DNA of 64,000 nucleotides from Mycteria americana (GCF_035582795.1 NC_134365.1:137543077-137607076), one strand, 5' to 3'. Shown: positions 25,783 through 39,300, counted from the stretch's first letter. The notes: generated by a model not told the origin, from the sequence alone. Translations and numbers: made by a program.

Positions 25783-27246
25783 ACACAACCCTTCCTTTGC
25801 ACCGTGTGACATTTTTTCTTGCTTACAACTATTGTTGCCATGCAACAGAATCACACACCTTTGCTTTTTTGTATTTAAACATTTCCTAAAAGGCAATATT
25901 TGGAAACACCGCAACATAAATGCCCCTTGTAGGCAGAGCTGAAGAACTCTGAATCCTTTACCCGGTGTCAATATTAGAACATTTCTATAGTTTTTGATTC
26001 TTTGCAGTGATTTTCCAAACTTACAAGAAATCATTTGAGAGCCAAACTGCACCGAGTAATCCTAAACTAAAGCAAGAACAGCTGAAAGCTGCGATTTACT
26101 CAGCATCTTCATCTCCCGCCACGTTCAATGGCAGCAAAGGGAATTCAGGAATCTGAGAAAATTCAAATTCCTAATGAAGAACAATGTTTCATCCTATTTA
26201 ATTTCTCCTGAGAAAGCATGGATATAACTCAATATGTCCCTGTTAAATATTAGTTTCGTATGCCACACCAATGCATCTAACGGCAGCTACGTATTTTTAA
26301 TAACCCTCTGACCTGTAGTACTTCTGGCCTGGGACGAAAGCATAGCTGCACTGTAGTAGACAGCAATACTCCCCCGGTGTGTAACATACCGCACCCTGAC
26401 CCAGAGACCATGTTCCCCCCACCCTGCAGCTGGTTGAATGTGACACAACTGCCACGTGTCGGACGGGACAGAGCAGACCGAACCCAAAGGGCCATCTGGT
26501 TCAAGGGGAATTTCACGTGTTTCCAGTTTTGGGGGAGGTCTGTGTGGACCACAACTGCAAAATTCCTCAGACTCCCAGGAGCCAGGCGTTTCAGGGGTGC
26601 TGTCTTTCAGAGCCCTGAAACACAATGTTTCCCAAGCAACGTCGTCTGAGACGCCACCGCAACACTCCCGGTGCTGGCGGAGAGAGCCGAGCCAAGAATC
26701 GGGGTGCAGAGCCACCCCAGGGTCACAGCCAGGGCCCCTCCCCAGCCAGGACCGCAAAGCTTCCCAGGAACAAGCAGTACCTGAGCGTGCGGCTCCGGAG
26801 TCGCCTGCCAGGGCAGGGGTTTTATCTTGGGCACTTTGAAAATTTATCAAACACACGAAACGCTGCAAACAATGCTCCAGGTTGAAAGAATCAGCGCTGC
26901 GGGTGTGCCAGCAAACACCGAGATAGCTCTAGATAAGGGATTAGGCTGCTGCAGCAGTGTAAAGTACATGGTGTTTTTCAAACCAAGGTAATGACACAAG
27001 GAGCGAGAAACAAAAAAACAATTACAGCTACAAATATTTGAGTTACATGCTGGGATGTTTCAGAAAACTTTCTCAAATCTTCCTTCCCTGACCTCAACTG
27101 CTGCATTGAATTTTTTCATTATTTTAATAGATGAAATAGAAACACTTCCAACCTCAGATTTGCTCTTTTTATGGTATTAAAAAATGAGTGCAAGTTTGTG
27201 AAATACATTACAAAATACTTTTTGCAAGGAACCTTTTTTAAATGCC

Positions 27247-27262
27247 TTTTTTTTTTTTTTTA
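27247..27262. repeat. Poly(T) tract
   Basis: About 15-16 consecutive T in AT-rich intergenic DNA; no retroposon body recognised next to it. Confidence 0.8.
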
Positions 27263-29242
27263 ACAGAACCACCTAATTGTCTTAAAGATATTAAATGCGG
27301 GGGTGGGAATCTGAATGAAATGAAGAATGTTAATGAAAATTTACATCTCATCTGAAAAGGCTTAGTCTGAGTTGCTAAAAATTAAAAGAAGTTGTAGGTA
27401 TCTTAGATTCTGATGAAAGGATTACATTTTGCATGGAACACCCTGTAAATTTTTGCCTCTCAGCTCCGAAAACAAAGAGAAAAGGAATACTGAGCAAATT
27501 AAGCAATGGTGAGGCTGGGACACATGTGGACACCTGCAGCTGCATTTCTGTAAAGCACTTTCCAGATCAGAGCCAAAACCATCTTTCCTGTCCTTGGATG
27601 AGCCGCTAGTTCTGTTAGGAAGAAAAGGGTAAAATCAATAGCACTTATTTAATTCCACGGTGCCATATCTTCATAACTCTCTTGTGTTCAAAACACATCT
27701 TTCTCAGGGAGTCAGGGTCTGTATTCAGCTTAGCCCTGAGGGAGATATAGCAAGGCTCTTTCCCCCATACTTATGATTTTCTTACATCATAGCTGTGCTT
27801 TCCCCTTTCCCTCAGAAACACATATTCAGAATCTATTGGAGCCTCTTGTAGAGCAACAGTAATCTGTTGTTCGTTACTGAAGAGGATGCATCACGTAGCA
27901 CAGATGGTGTGGCTGCTGTTGAAGTCTGTAATTCCTGCTTGCCTTTGATTAAATTCTTACAAGGCTGAAGAAGATATTTAGTAAAAATATCTCGGGCCAG
28001 ATAAATTTTTCTCATTTTGAAATGTCATAAACAGCTTGAAACTCGACCAAACTCTCTGAAATGATCGCAGACTGGGCTTCTGGTAGTGCATGTGGCTTCG
28101 TGTTAAAGCTCAGGGAAAGCACCATCCTGCTGAAAATTTTAGTAAATGAGGACCTCAGATAGCTCAGTAAATTGAAGTGAACACCATAGCTACACAGTCA
28201 GCTAAGCAAGGGAATTCACTCAGCTGTAAAATAACCCACCACACCGGTTTTCAGGCTGGTCAGGGTGTGGGGGCACTCACGCCTGCAGGAGGGGGTGACA
28301 CGGGCGGCGGTGGCCAGGGATGGGGGGGACAGGGCAGGACTGCCCTTGGCAGCGCATCAGCACAGTGTTGTGGCCACATCCTGAGCTCACATACCTGCGC
28401 GTTGAACCTCACCCAGAGGGCACCGCGCTCAAAGGCAAAATCAGTTAAAGTTTTCAGAGCTCTGCCTTTGGCATCGCAGCCCTTTTGCAGTCCCTGGAGA
28501 CAGCAGCTCCCACCAGCATCCCTGGGCAGCCGCAGACGCAGGGCTGAGTGTTTTTACACTGCACACATGACTTTTTCTACATTCACAGAGCAAGACCAAC
28601 ACAAAGTTTTGCGAGCTTTCGTTTTTCTTTTGCCGTGGTAAGGAAAAGGATCATCATCAAAGAGGCTGAGGGCCATTAAAAACTCAATATTCAGCTGCAG
28701 TGATTAGTTTATGGCCTCATTTTGCAGCAGCTTGCTTTACCAGGTGTGCAGCTTCATTGCCTATCCTTTAGCCCATGCACTTCAAGAGTTTGTTATCTGC
28801 AGGACAATGTGCTCCGGTTTCCAGCATAGCTGGTACCTGGCACAGGAACTGCTCTGGAGTGAACATTACAGAAGACCTGATTCCCCAATCTGTTAGCCAG
28901 TTTTGGCACTCTGTCTCCACAGATTTCTGTGAAGATAGAAGGAAAAACCTGTGGGTTGGAGATCAGACCTTGCATTGCTGATAGCTTTTACTGAAAAACT
29001 GGGGTGTTTTACAAAGCACTACTGCATGAAAAATAGCTGTGCTTCATTTTCTGTTAATTGCCTGCCCTTAGCCAAACCCAACTAAAATTTTGTGGTACCC
29101 CTTAGGTGATGGAACATTCACTATCTCACACCTTGAAGACAGGAAGAGCAAAATAGTAATGCTTGGAAAATGCCCTGCTGTCTCCTCCACAACATGGCAA
29201 AAGCTCACACATTTGAAAACTGTAAACATATTCCAGCTCACA

Positions 29243-29248
29243 TTTATT
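29243..29248 (-). terminator. GRPR: Candidate GRPR poly(A) signal (distal)
   Basis: This is a second AATAAA on the minus strand, about 665 bases past the stop codon. It is an alternative to the hexamer at 29446-29451. Confidence 0.35.
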
Positions 29249-29445
29249 CACGTTACTGCTTTCACATTGATGTGGTGCAAGATACTGCTCATTTCAGATG
29301 GGGCCACCAACACGCCCCAGTAAACTCTTGATGTCTTTTATACTATGAATTAATACTGTACTCAGAACATTAATAAATGCTTGAAAAGTCTGTAAATGAC
29401 CTACACTGAACTCCTTTGTAAAAGTATTTAACTTATTTAAATGGA

Positions 29446-29451
29446 TTTATT
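29446..29451 (-). terminator. GRPR: Candidate GRPR poly(A) signal (proximal)
   Basis: The plus strand reads TTTATT here, which is AATAAA on the GRPR strand, about 460 bases past the stop codon. This is the first canonical hexamer I found downstream of the stop. Use of this site is inferred only. Confidence 0.45.
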
Positions 29452-29785
29452 TTGGTGTCAAAATATATTGTACCATGAACTGCTGGATGCAACCGTTCTG
29501 ACAAATTTTGTGCACCTGGTATGGTCACTGTCACTGCTGTAAGTCTGTCCGAGTTCAGGATTGAGCAGAAAGTGATGAAGAACCTGCAGAGCCAAACTAG
29601 ATTTGATCTTAAGATGCTCACTTTGCTCTCAGTAAAAGCAGCGGTTCTTGAAGCAATGCAGGGCTTCCCAGGGAGCTCCTATGGGCTGGTGCTCAACGAT
29701 CTGCTGCTCCGGACATACCTCAGCCCAGGATGAAATGTTGGGTGCTTCAAGCTCCTCTGAGTTTTCTGAGCACATCAGACTTCCT

Positions 29786-29834
29786 CGCACGTACGTGTGC
29801 ATGCGTGTGTGCGTGCGGGTGTGCATGCGTGCGC
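29786..29834. repeat. Alternating purine-pyrimidine GT/GC tract in GRPR 3' UTR
   Basis: Nearly 50 bases alternate C/T with G/A, mixing CA/TG, CG and GC steps (many TGCG, TGTG and GCAT units). CG-containing alternating tracts of this kind are the classic Z-DNA-prone sequence. The tract begins about 80 bases past the GRPR stop codon on the minus strand, so it should be transcribed in the 3' UTR. Confidence 0.75.
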
Positions 29835-29912
29835 TACTCACCATCCCCGTCATCCCCCGCTCACCAAGCAGCCGCGCTAGGTATGCGATGCGGCAGTCCC
29901 TGACTGTGCCCT

Positions 29913-30305
29913 TTAGACATAGCCTTCATGGCAGACATGGTTGCCGTTGATAAGGCTGAAGGTGGCCAGGGAATGGTTGGTGCTCTTGAGGGAGGTCATT
30001 CGTGTGGTGCTCCTGGCCATGCTCTGAGACCGGATGAGGAGGCGAGCTCTGCAGCAGAACAGCTGGTTGTTGAACTGTTTCCGAAAGCTCTTGCTGAGCA
30101 AGTAGAGAGCAAACGGGTTGACACAAGAGTTAGTGAATGCCAGGATCCGAGCACAGATGCTGGCGATGAAATGCAGCACGGAGGTGTCCACCTCTGAGTA
30201 GTGGTAGGACCGGTATAAATAGATGATGTGAGTGGGAAGCCAGCAGAAGGCAAAGAGGCACACAAAGACCAATACTGTCCTGGCCAGGCGCTTACGGGAT
30301 TCAAT
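29913..30305 (-). CDS. GRPR: GRPR coding exon 3 with stop codon
   Basis: This exon encodes residues 258-387: the end of intracellular loop 3 (basic RKR at 261-263), TM6, extracellular loop 3, TM7, helix 8 and the cytoplasmic tail, ending in TAA at 29915-29913. The acceptor is a pyrimidine-rich CTTCTTCCAG just above 30305. The tail is rich in Ser and Thr (about 350-376), which suits receptor-kinase phosphorylation and arrestin recruitment in this family. The sequence CWLPTH at 278-283 differs from the CWLPNH I associate with mammalian GRPR. Confidence 0.97.
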   Translation of the reverse strand: MESRKRLARTVLVFVCLFAFCWLPTHIIYLYRSYHYSEVDTSVLHFIASICARILAFTNSCVNPFALYLLSKSFRKQFNNQLFCCRARLLIRSQSMARSTTRMTSLKSTNHSLATFSLINGNHVCHEGYV

Positions 30306-33300
30306 CTGGAAGAAGAAAGAGAAATGCAGATGAGCAGCTATTCCTAGCTCAGACCAGTAGCTAACTATTTTTCCCAGTGCTGCAGCTTTGGGGCTAGCGC
30401 ATGACAGGTGGCACAGCCAGAGCAGGGAAACCTGGACCTCAGGTGAACACAGAGTCAAGAACCCTCTTTGTCTCTCCTCAATCCTTTTCCCCTAAAAACA
30501 AATAATTCTGAAAATTTATGACCTAAGGAAGTAGTCTTCCCTTTCCTGTTTAGAGATAAAACTCCAATGGCATGTCACTTTGTAAAATCCCAGCTCAGGC
30601 AACCAAAGTGCGGACACCTGCATTAATTATCCACACATAATATATATTATCTTATGTAATTTATATATATTAACTTATTACTACTATTATCATTATTAAT
30701 TATGGGGTAGTGGTCTGGGATATTTCACAGAGCCCAGAGGCAGGACTTTCTGCCTTGGGGCCATGTGGTATATGTACACAAAAGTGCTGCCAACTGCTCA
30801 TGGCCCTTAGAGTCCAAGTGCAGCGCTCAGAGGCTGAAGGAGCCGGAGAAACCAAGAGAGGAAATTCTGTACTTAGAGAAACACCGAGGTAGCGGTGAGG
30901 TGGACCATTCATTTGAAAGAGCTGGGACCGCAAGGAGAAGGCAGACGGAGGTGGTGAACAGGTGGATGACCACCTCTCTCAGCATAATGTGAGCTTTGTC
31001 AGGGAAAGTTGCTTTTACAACGTCAGCTAGCACACGGTATAACCTTCATGCAGACAAGCCATACTTTTGTTTTACTTACGGGTACAGGCTTGGAGTCAAC
31101 CCAAAGGTAGTGCTTAACCAAGGGGAGCTCAGGTCAACCGTACCTTGTCTTTTGTCCACCAGTGCCGCACACTAAGACAACAGTGCCAGTGAAAAATACA
31201 TTTCTTCCTAACGAAGACAAGAGCCGTGACGGAGGTCGCCCAAACGGAGAGGACAGACAGAGTTGCCCAGAAAGACCTGCTGAAGTACCCTGCTCCCTGA
31301 GAGAGGTTGCACAGGCAGAAGTTTGCAGGCACAGAAAGTGTAACACCGCTGACTTTTCAGGGCTTCATAATGTTCTCCTCTCTGGTAATCCCTGCACCTC
31401 TTCCCAGGCACTCCTAGGGAATTTGTTGCCACCCGCTCCCTGTATCTGAGTATGACCTGAATGGCCTGAAACTTGCCCCGGCCCTGCTGCCCTTGCCCCT
31501 GCCCTGGTGTGGCCGCGGTGCCTGGCCAGGCTCCGGGGATGCTTCGCCATCCTCACTCCCCCTCCGAGCTGCACCAGTAAATTGAAACTGAGCAGCTCAC
31601 ACAGGCTGATCTTTTCTCAGGAGAGCTGCACGCAGGCAGTGGGCCGGAGAGACGTGACAAGCCCATTTTGACTTTATTTTGTGCCCTTTAACGGCACCGA
31701 CTGAAAATCAGCCATTGAGCTTAGGAAGGATTGACATGTAGCAGATGATAATGTCTCCAGAGAGCGGGCTGAAAATTAAATCCTTTGAGAAAGGGCTCTC
31801 CTTGGCTAAACCATATATTCTTTTTAAATGTATCCTTAATTTGATATAGGGCTATTGAGGCCACATCTGCACTATAAAGAAAGGAAGCAACGCAATAAAA
31901 AAATCGATACCAGTTATCTCAGACGGAGACCTATAGCTCCTGAATGCACTGCAGGACGGGAATGATGGACTGACGGTGCTAGACTGCAGCCTGGCCTTTT
32001 GCTTTCTTTAGAGTTCTCTCCCCAAAACCAAAGGGGGAAAGGGCTGCTTTTAATACTCACTTTATTGTCACTAATCAAACCAGTCATCGAATCAGCAGAA
32101 AAATGGCCTTCAGGGGAGAAAGATTTACGCACATTCAGAAGGGGAAAAGAATAAGGATTTCAGCAATCGCACATCTTTTAACAGGCAGAAAACGCAGCTT
32201 TCCAGCCCTGCTGTTTCACCTCAGCACCTGAAGGCTACGTGAAATGATTGCGTTAGGTCAGCCTAAGGTGCAGATGTCAGCTGGGTGCAATTATATGGAC
32301 ATTTGTTCAGCTGAAGAATGGCTTGTGTCAGTTCAGCTTAGGTTGAAGCACACCTCAGTTGAAAGGAAGAGGTAAGGTGAATAAGGTAAACATGTCAAGG
32401 TAAATAAGTTGTTTAGAAACAAGTTACCCTGCTGTTGCTTTCTTACTTGGACAACCTAAGGCTCAGATGCATTCAAATTTAAGCAGTGACCGGAAATACC
32501 CAGTTGCTCATGCAGGATTCGGATTTCCCCCTGGAGATGAGTCTTTTTCTCTCCAGTTGCTTACAACAGGAGCAGTCAAGAGGAAACAGTCTCCAGTTGA
32601 AAGGCTGGAGTTAGGCTGGCCAAATCCTGGCTAAGTCCCCTCACTTGGTTCAGGACTCGCACGTTTTCAGCCACACATTTTCAACTAGAGCATGAAACTC
32701 ACTTGAAATACACGGGTCCCAGCTGAGCCAGCCCAACCGTGAGCTCTGCGGTGGGACAATTTGGGGAGTTTTATAAAAACCCCCACTCGTGAGTGACAGT
32801 AACAGAAGTAACTCTGCTTTCAAGGGTACAAAGGGAAGGTTAAAAGACTGCATTATTCCAGAGCAAATGGACTGCTTATATACATCAAAGACTGCCTTCA
32901 GGTGAAACCTGAGGCTATCAGCTATTGGACCAGAAGAAGCTTGACCAGTCTGGCTTATTAGAGGGCAAAGAACAGGTGGACAGGTTACTCTGTCCATCAT
33001 CACTCCCCTCCAGAGACCCTAGAAAAAGAGGCATTTTTAGAAGGACAATTATAATGACCAAAGGGTTTAAGGGAAGAAGCCAGGACTCTCCTCTTCTCCT
33101 GAGATTCCACACTGCAAAGATCACACCATCCACAAGGCAAGTAACTTCAGCACATCTGTGAGGACCCCACACTGTCCTGCTCTGTCCTCCTTCCTGGGCA
33201 CCCTGTGCCCACTTCCCCGGTCCCTCTCTAGCCTGTACTTGTTTCTCAGCACGGCACAGCACCAGCAGACAAGAGCTGGAGCCGTGGTGAGTGCAGGAGG

Positions 33301-36300
33301 CATCGCTGCTCTCGCAGAGCAGCCATGCACCGACCGGTGCTCCTGGCCCTGAGGGCCCTTGCAGAAAGGGCTTCCCCCACCTCCACTCCCCCATTGCTGT
33401 CTCCCATTTGCTTGTCAGTCCTGAGGACCAAATTACAGAGCCAGCATTTCCCTCTGTGTGAAGAGGGACCGCTTCAAGGAGCAAGGCTTTATCCAAGGTC
33501 CTCCCTCTGACAAAGCAACTTTGAGAAGTTTTGATTTTCTGCTGTGTCACTCCTCAGCTTCAATCTCCAAACACTGTCCCCAGCTCTGCCTCTTTCTCTG
33601 CATCCTAGTCAATATCTTCCCAGGCTTTGGCATGGGTTTCCTGCTGTGTTTGCCATGGTAACCACCCTGCCAAAGTCTCTGAACTTAGAAACACGAGAAG
33701 ATGCTTTAACTGTTTAGCGCTGTGCCATGGTTTGTTTCAACCATTTAAATTATTTTAGCCCACCTAATCTATTAAAATTAGCACAACAGATGCAGTCTGA
33801 CCCAGTGTATATTTCCCTGAACGTGCACTCTTTACTCCCAGATTCACGGGAAATGTGGATTTTTTAAGAAAGTCAAGTCTCTACCTGTTTCCTCACATGC
33901 ATGTTTCCTTCCACGGGGATATTGTAAGCGCTCTGGATCAAATTCTTAGCAATGAAATAATAATATACTGAAATGACAGATAGAGGAATAATATAAAAGA
34001 TCAGAAATGATGCCATTGAGTGAATTTTGGGATGCAGCCCATCAGAATGCGGGTAAGGAGCACAGCTGATGAAGGTTTTATTAGTCCCTTTGTCATGGAA
34101 AGGGTGCAGATCTGAAAACACTGCTTCAGGGATGGCGAGCAACATGGATACAATCCAGATTATAGCAGCTCTCACACAAATCTTCATCAGTGCATGGGAT
34201 GCTTGGATCTCCATTGGCCTTACTATAGCTTTATACCTAAAAAAAAAAAACCAGAAAGAAATTATTATTGACCTCGACACTCAGGCATTGTATTCTTGCT
34301 CGTCCCTTCCATTTAGAAAAAAACCCCAAACAAAATCCTTCTTTACTCAAGAACGTGATTTTTTTTCTGGTGTTTTAAATTTTGATGTTTTCAATAGATT
34401 TCTCATTTTAAACCAGAGCCACCTGTCATGAGTCCATTCAGTTTCATGTGTACTGATTCTGAGTTCATTTAATTTGTAATCGACCCAACAAAGCACGGTG
34501 CTGCCTGCCATTAATATATATGTGTCCAAATATCATTAAGAAAGGAAGTGCAATCATGGACTTCTCTTCAAAACCATACAGCATTTTACACCCCTTCACA
34601 GAATAGTGTTGAAGGAAGCTGGATTGAGATTTTGCCACACATTTCATTTTGAGCTGTGAGCACGCTGGCCTCCTGCAAGCCAAATCTTATGTTTTCTCAA
34701 GCTACAAAGAGCATGTTGCCCGTTTTAATTGCTGTTTGGTGGTGTAGCTGGCAATTAAGAGTTGTCCATAACTCAATGCACCCAAGCTAAGTAGCCAGAG
34801 CTGCTAACTGACTTTCTCGAAGAAAAAAAATATTATTGCTTGCTATGCTAGATATGTAGAAGACTTTTTTTGATTTGCATTTTTTACTTTCATGATTTCA
34901 GCCTTTCAGAAAATTGTACTTTAGAATCTAAGAAAATGAAAGAAGCAAACTTATTTGAACCTGATGTGGGTAATGAGAGGACCAGAAAACAGAAGAGCTT
35001 CATATCTGCTGGAGCCCTGCTCTGGCAGGAGTGTACACTCCAAGTAAATCACAATTCACATATGTGTATAAGGAAGACAGTAGAAGAAAAACAGATAATT
35101 AGGAAGGAATATCTACAGGTTTCGTAAGTTATTATTTAGGGTCATTATCATAACAATTACAATCTGCTGGATGTTTTTTCCAGGATCTACCTCACACTGC
35201 CCATGGCCGTTTAGTCCCTTGGTCACTATCACCTCCCTGGGGATTGGTGGGTGCCTGGGTCCTAGGCTGTCCCAGCCCACTTTTGGCATGGCAGGGTACA
35301 TCCCCCATTCCCCTGTGGCTGCTGCAGGGTCCGTTTCTAATCTCCTACCAGGATCCCGGCTCTTTCAGCCAGCCAAATTGCCACTGGGGCAGGAGCAGAG
35401 GTAGCAAGAACAGTGCGCTGCCTGAGACCAGGGAACACGCAGCAGGGTCTATCCGCCTGGCAGCCCAAACCAGGGACACTTCATGTAGGCGATTGATTCC
35501 CTACATACTGTAGCCTGTGTTATCCTACAGCTCAGCATTTCAGAGAGGACTCTATCAGTCCAGCACTGTTTTAACTGGGTAATTGCCTTATTTGCAGGAT
35601 AAGCACACATTCAGCTTCTAGTTATAAACAATACCCTGTTCAGCATACCTACCCTTTCCTTCTTTGTACATATGTATGTGTATATGTGTGTACATCTGTG
35701 TGTGTGTATTTTATATACATACACGTATTTATATGCATATATTTTATACATATGCATGTATATACATGTATACATAAGTGCATACATATTTACACTTACA
35801 TTTATTTATATTTATTTTTACAAAGACTGTATCTGGACATCTCATCATTTGCGGATGTTTCTTCATACAATCCCACAGGTGTCTTATGTAGATGATGTTT
35901 CCTTTAATGGACTGCAAACACCTTGCTCAATAGTGTTCTGTTTAACCACTTACTCTCCAAGCTCTCCAGCTCCTCTTTATTCCCCCTACACAGCTGCAGC
36001 AGCCAGACACAGTAATTTTCAGGCTTGCTTAGCACTTCTTTAACTTGCATTCTGAGGCTGGGCATTAAGTGGTATCATACTACAAAGCACAATCTTTCAG
36101 TGCAAGATCATCATCTCAGGTGAAGAAAATCACAGCACTTAAATACGATGTTACGACTATTGGAGTAATAAAAGGGAAGAGCTAGGCAGATTACTAAAAC
36201 AATGTAGCTGAAATAGCTCAATTTATAGTCTGATTCACCAGTTATAGATTATTGACAGAAACACTAGCTAACTGAACATCTTCAGCAAACCCTAAGGAAG

Positions 36301-39300
36301 ATAAATGCAAAAGGAAATTAATTACATATCAAGGTATTCATAAATTTAGTTAATTCAAAGGTATTTCAGCAGGTGCTTATTGTATGCTTATCAACATGGC
36401 ATGTTAGCATAATCATTTCAGGGATTTTCTTACATAATATAGCCAGCTGAGAGATTAATTTCCAGCAACGTGAATGAATTGAAGAATACAGAGAAAGAGA
36501 GATTCTGTTTTATTTCTATTAACATTAATAGAGTAGGGAGAGTCAGAAAATAAATCAATTTCAAGTTATTAGTACATTTTAATTAGAGATGGCATTCCAA
36601 ACAATATAATTTTGAAAGAACATAACTAGAAATGGCTAGGAATCACAGAATCACAGAATCATATAGGTTGGAAAAGACCTTTAAGATCATCGAGTCCAAC
36701 CATAAACCTAACACTGCCAAAACCACCACTACACCATGTCTCTAAGCACCTCATCCAAACGTCCTTTAAATACCTCCAGGGATGGCGACTCAACCACTTC
36801 CCTGGGCAGTCTGTTCCAATGCTTGATAACCCTCTCGGTGAAGAAAAATTTCCTAATATCCAGTCTAAACCTCCCCTGGCGCAACTTGAGGCCATTTCCT
36901 CTTGTCCTATCACTTGTTACCTGGGAGAAGAGACCGACCCCCACCTCTCTACAACCTCCTTTCAGGTAGTTGTAGAGAGCGATAAGGTCTCCCCTCAGCC
37001 TCCTTTTCTCCAGGCTAAACAACCCCAGTTCCCTCAGCCGCTCCTCATAAGACTTCTGCTCCAGACCCTTCACCAGCTTCGTTGCCCTTCTCTGGACACG
37101 CTCCAGCATCTCCATGTCCCTCTTGTAGTGTGGGGCCCAAAACCGAACACAGCATTCGAGGTGTGGCCTCACCAGTGCCGAGTACAGGGGCACGATCACT
37201 TCCCTAGTCCTGCTGGCCACGCTATTTTTGATACAAGCCAGGATGCCGTTGGCTTTCTTGGCCGCCTGGGCACACTGCCGGCTCATATTCAGGCGGCTGT
37301 CAACCAACACCCCCAGGTCCTTTTCTGCTGGGCAGCTTTCCAGCCACTCTTCCCCAAGCCTGTAGCGTTGCATGGGGCTGCTGTGGCCCAAGTGCAGGAC
37401 CTTGCACTTGGCCTTGTTAAACCTCATACAATTGACCTCGGCACTTGTATGAGGAATGCTGGAATGCTGGCACTGATTATGAGGCATTTAGTTTATTTTT
37501 TAAAGCCTGCTACAGTAGATATAAAAGGAGATCTGAGAGATGGTTTGCTTGCAAGGAGCTCAGTGTAGACCCAAATCATGAGGCTGAAAGCACAAAAAGA
37601 TAAAACATTAAAAACGAAGCTAGAAAATAGGTTTTGAAAATGTAAGTTCTCACATGTGGGAACATGGGTAGATGTTTTCTTAAGAGCCTGACAATTGAAT
37701 CAAATTATTTTGCTGACTATCTGCATGACTTCTTTGATGGTGGGCTAACTTATTCAGAAATCTTCAGTGATCTATGTTGTCCTCTGAGTATTAATGCTCA
37801 ATTGATCAGTATCGACCTGGTGGGAGTCTCCACTTCCAGTCACCTTGCCAATGCGTTGATGGGTCTCCCCTCAGCTTGCGTCTCAGCAGCTCTATTCTCC
37901 CGCGCCAGCTTGGGTTCTGGACAGTGGCTGCAGGGGCTGCTCTGTGTAAGGGTTCACAGAATCACAGAATCACAGAATCATATAGGTTGGAAAAGACCTT
38001 TAAGATCATCGAGTCCAACCATAAACCTAACACTGCCAAAAACCACCACTACACCATGTCTCTAAGTACCTCATCCAAACGTCCTTTAAATACCTCCAGG
38101 GATGGTGACTCAACCACTTCCCTGGGCAGTCTGTTCCAATGCTTGATAACCCTCTCGGTGAAGAAAAATTTCCTAATATCCAGTCTAAACCTCCCCTGGC
38201 GCAACTTGAGGCCATTTCCTCTTGTCCTATCACTTGTTACCTGGGAGAAGAGACCGACCCCCACCTCTCTACAACCTCCTTTCAGGGAGTTGTAGAGAGC
38301 GATGAGGTCTCCCCTCAGCCTCCTTTTCTCCAGGCTAAACAACCCCAGCTCCCTCAGCCGCTCCTCAGAAGACTTCTGCTCCAGACCCTTCACCAGCTCC
38401 GTTGCCCTTCTCTGGACACGCTCCAGCACCTCAATATCCCTCTTGTAGTGGGGGGCCCAAAACTGAACACAGTATTCGAGGTGCGGCCTCACCAGGGCCG
38501 AGTACAGGGGCACAATCACTTCCCTAGTCCTGCTGGCCACGCTATTTTTGATACAAGCCAGGATGCCATTGGCATCCTGGGGGGGCACACATGAGCAGTT
38601 GGACCCCCGGGCTGGGGCTTGGGCAGGGAGACCACTGGAAGATGTGCCTGTGGTCGGTGCTCAGGGAGTGAAAAAGCTGCACCTCCTGGTTGGTTTCTGA
38701 GTGGGGCTCAGAAACTCCTTCACTCCTTTACTTTTCCCCACCACTTTCCTGATAGGGTCAACCCTGGATTTTATAATTTATTTGACATTTCTGAAGAACT
38801 TCAGCTAGGTAGACTGGAGTTGAGTAGCAGCTGGCCCTGTTTTTCAGCACCTGTATTTCCAGCTTGTGTGTCAAATATTATTTCAAACTTTCCACAGCTT
38901 TGTTCTCTGCAACTTCTTTTTCAATGAGTTAGCCTGAGACACGCAACATTCCCACATTTAACGTCCAACATTTGAATAATCCAATCCACTTTGAAGGAGA
39001 CATTGATGAATATGCCTATATACCTCAGTAGAGCCATGGACCGAGTTGGCCGATCAAGTGAGCCTTGATGCAGAGGTCTTACGACAGCATTATTTTCAAC
39101 CCATGCAGTAACACGGGCTCCGAGAGTATGTGTCACATTGCATGCTCAGCTTGTCTGCTGTAGATCCAGACATGGCCCTGGGTTTGTCACCTCTGCTTGC
39201 TCTCACATTCAGTCTCTAATTATTGTTTGATTTAACTTTTTTCCAGCTGAACTCCTTTCCCGACCCTCTTTTAAAGACATTTTTGAAAAAGATTAAAAAT

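Larger units (their letters stand above)
13517..29240. other. Intergenic sequence downstream of GRPR, no gene supported
   Basis: Mostly AT-rich unique-looking DNA. GC-rich patches occur at about 24530-24900, 26380-26820 and 28250-28560. These give long open frames on both strands (up to 193 codons at 26287-26868), as expected from low stop frequency. No CR1 3' octamer, LTR pair, tRNA or recognisable exon was seen. Conserved non-coding elements may be present but cannot be judged from one sequence. Confidence 0.55.

Noticed and set aside
29928..30197. Plus-strand frame over GRPR exon 3
   Set aside because: Opposite-strand shadow of the receptor tail and TM7.
34069..34431. 120-codon plus-strand frame
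   Set aside because: Shadow of GRPR exon 2 on the opposite strand.
35672..36043. 123-codon frame rich in Tyr and Ile
   Set aside because: Encoded largely by a TATG/CATA low-complexity tract.
36819..37568. 249-codon plus-strand open frame
   Set aside because: It is the antisense of the CR1 copy A reverse transcriptase and its 3' UTR.
37954..37979. Possible CRISPR-like short repeats
   Set aside because: The CACAGAAT units are the 3' terminal octamer repeat of CR1, and this is a vertebrate genome.
38139..38594. 151-codon plus-strand open frame
   Set aside because: Antisense of CR1 copy B.
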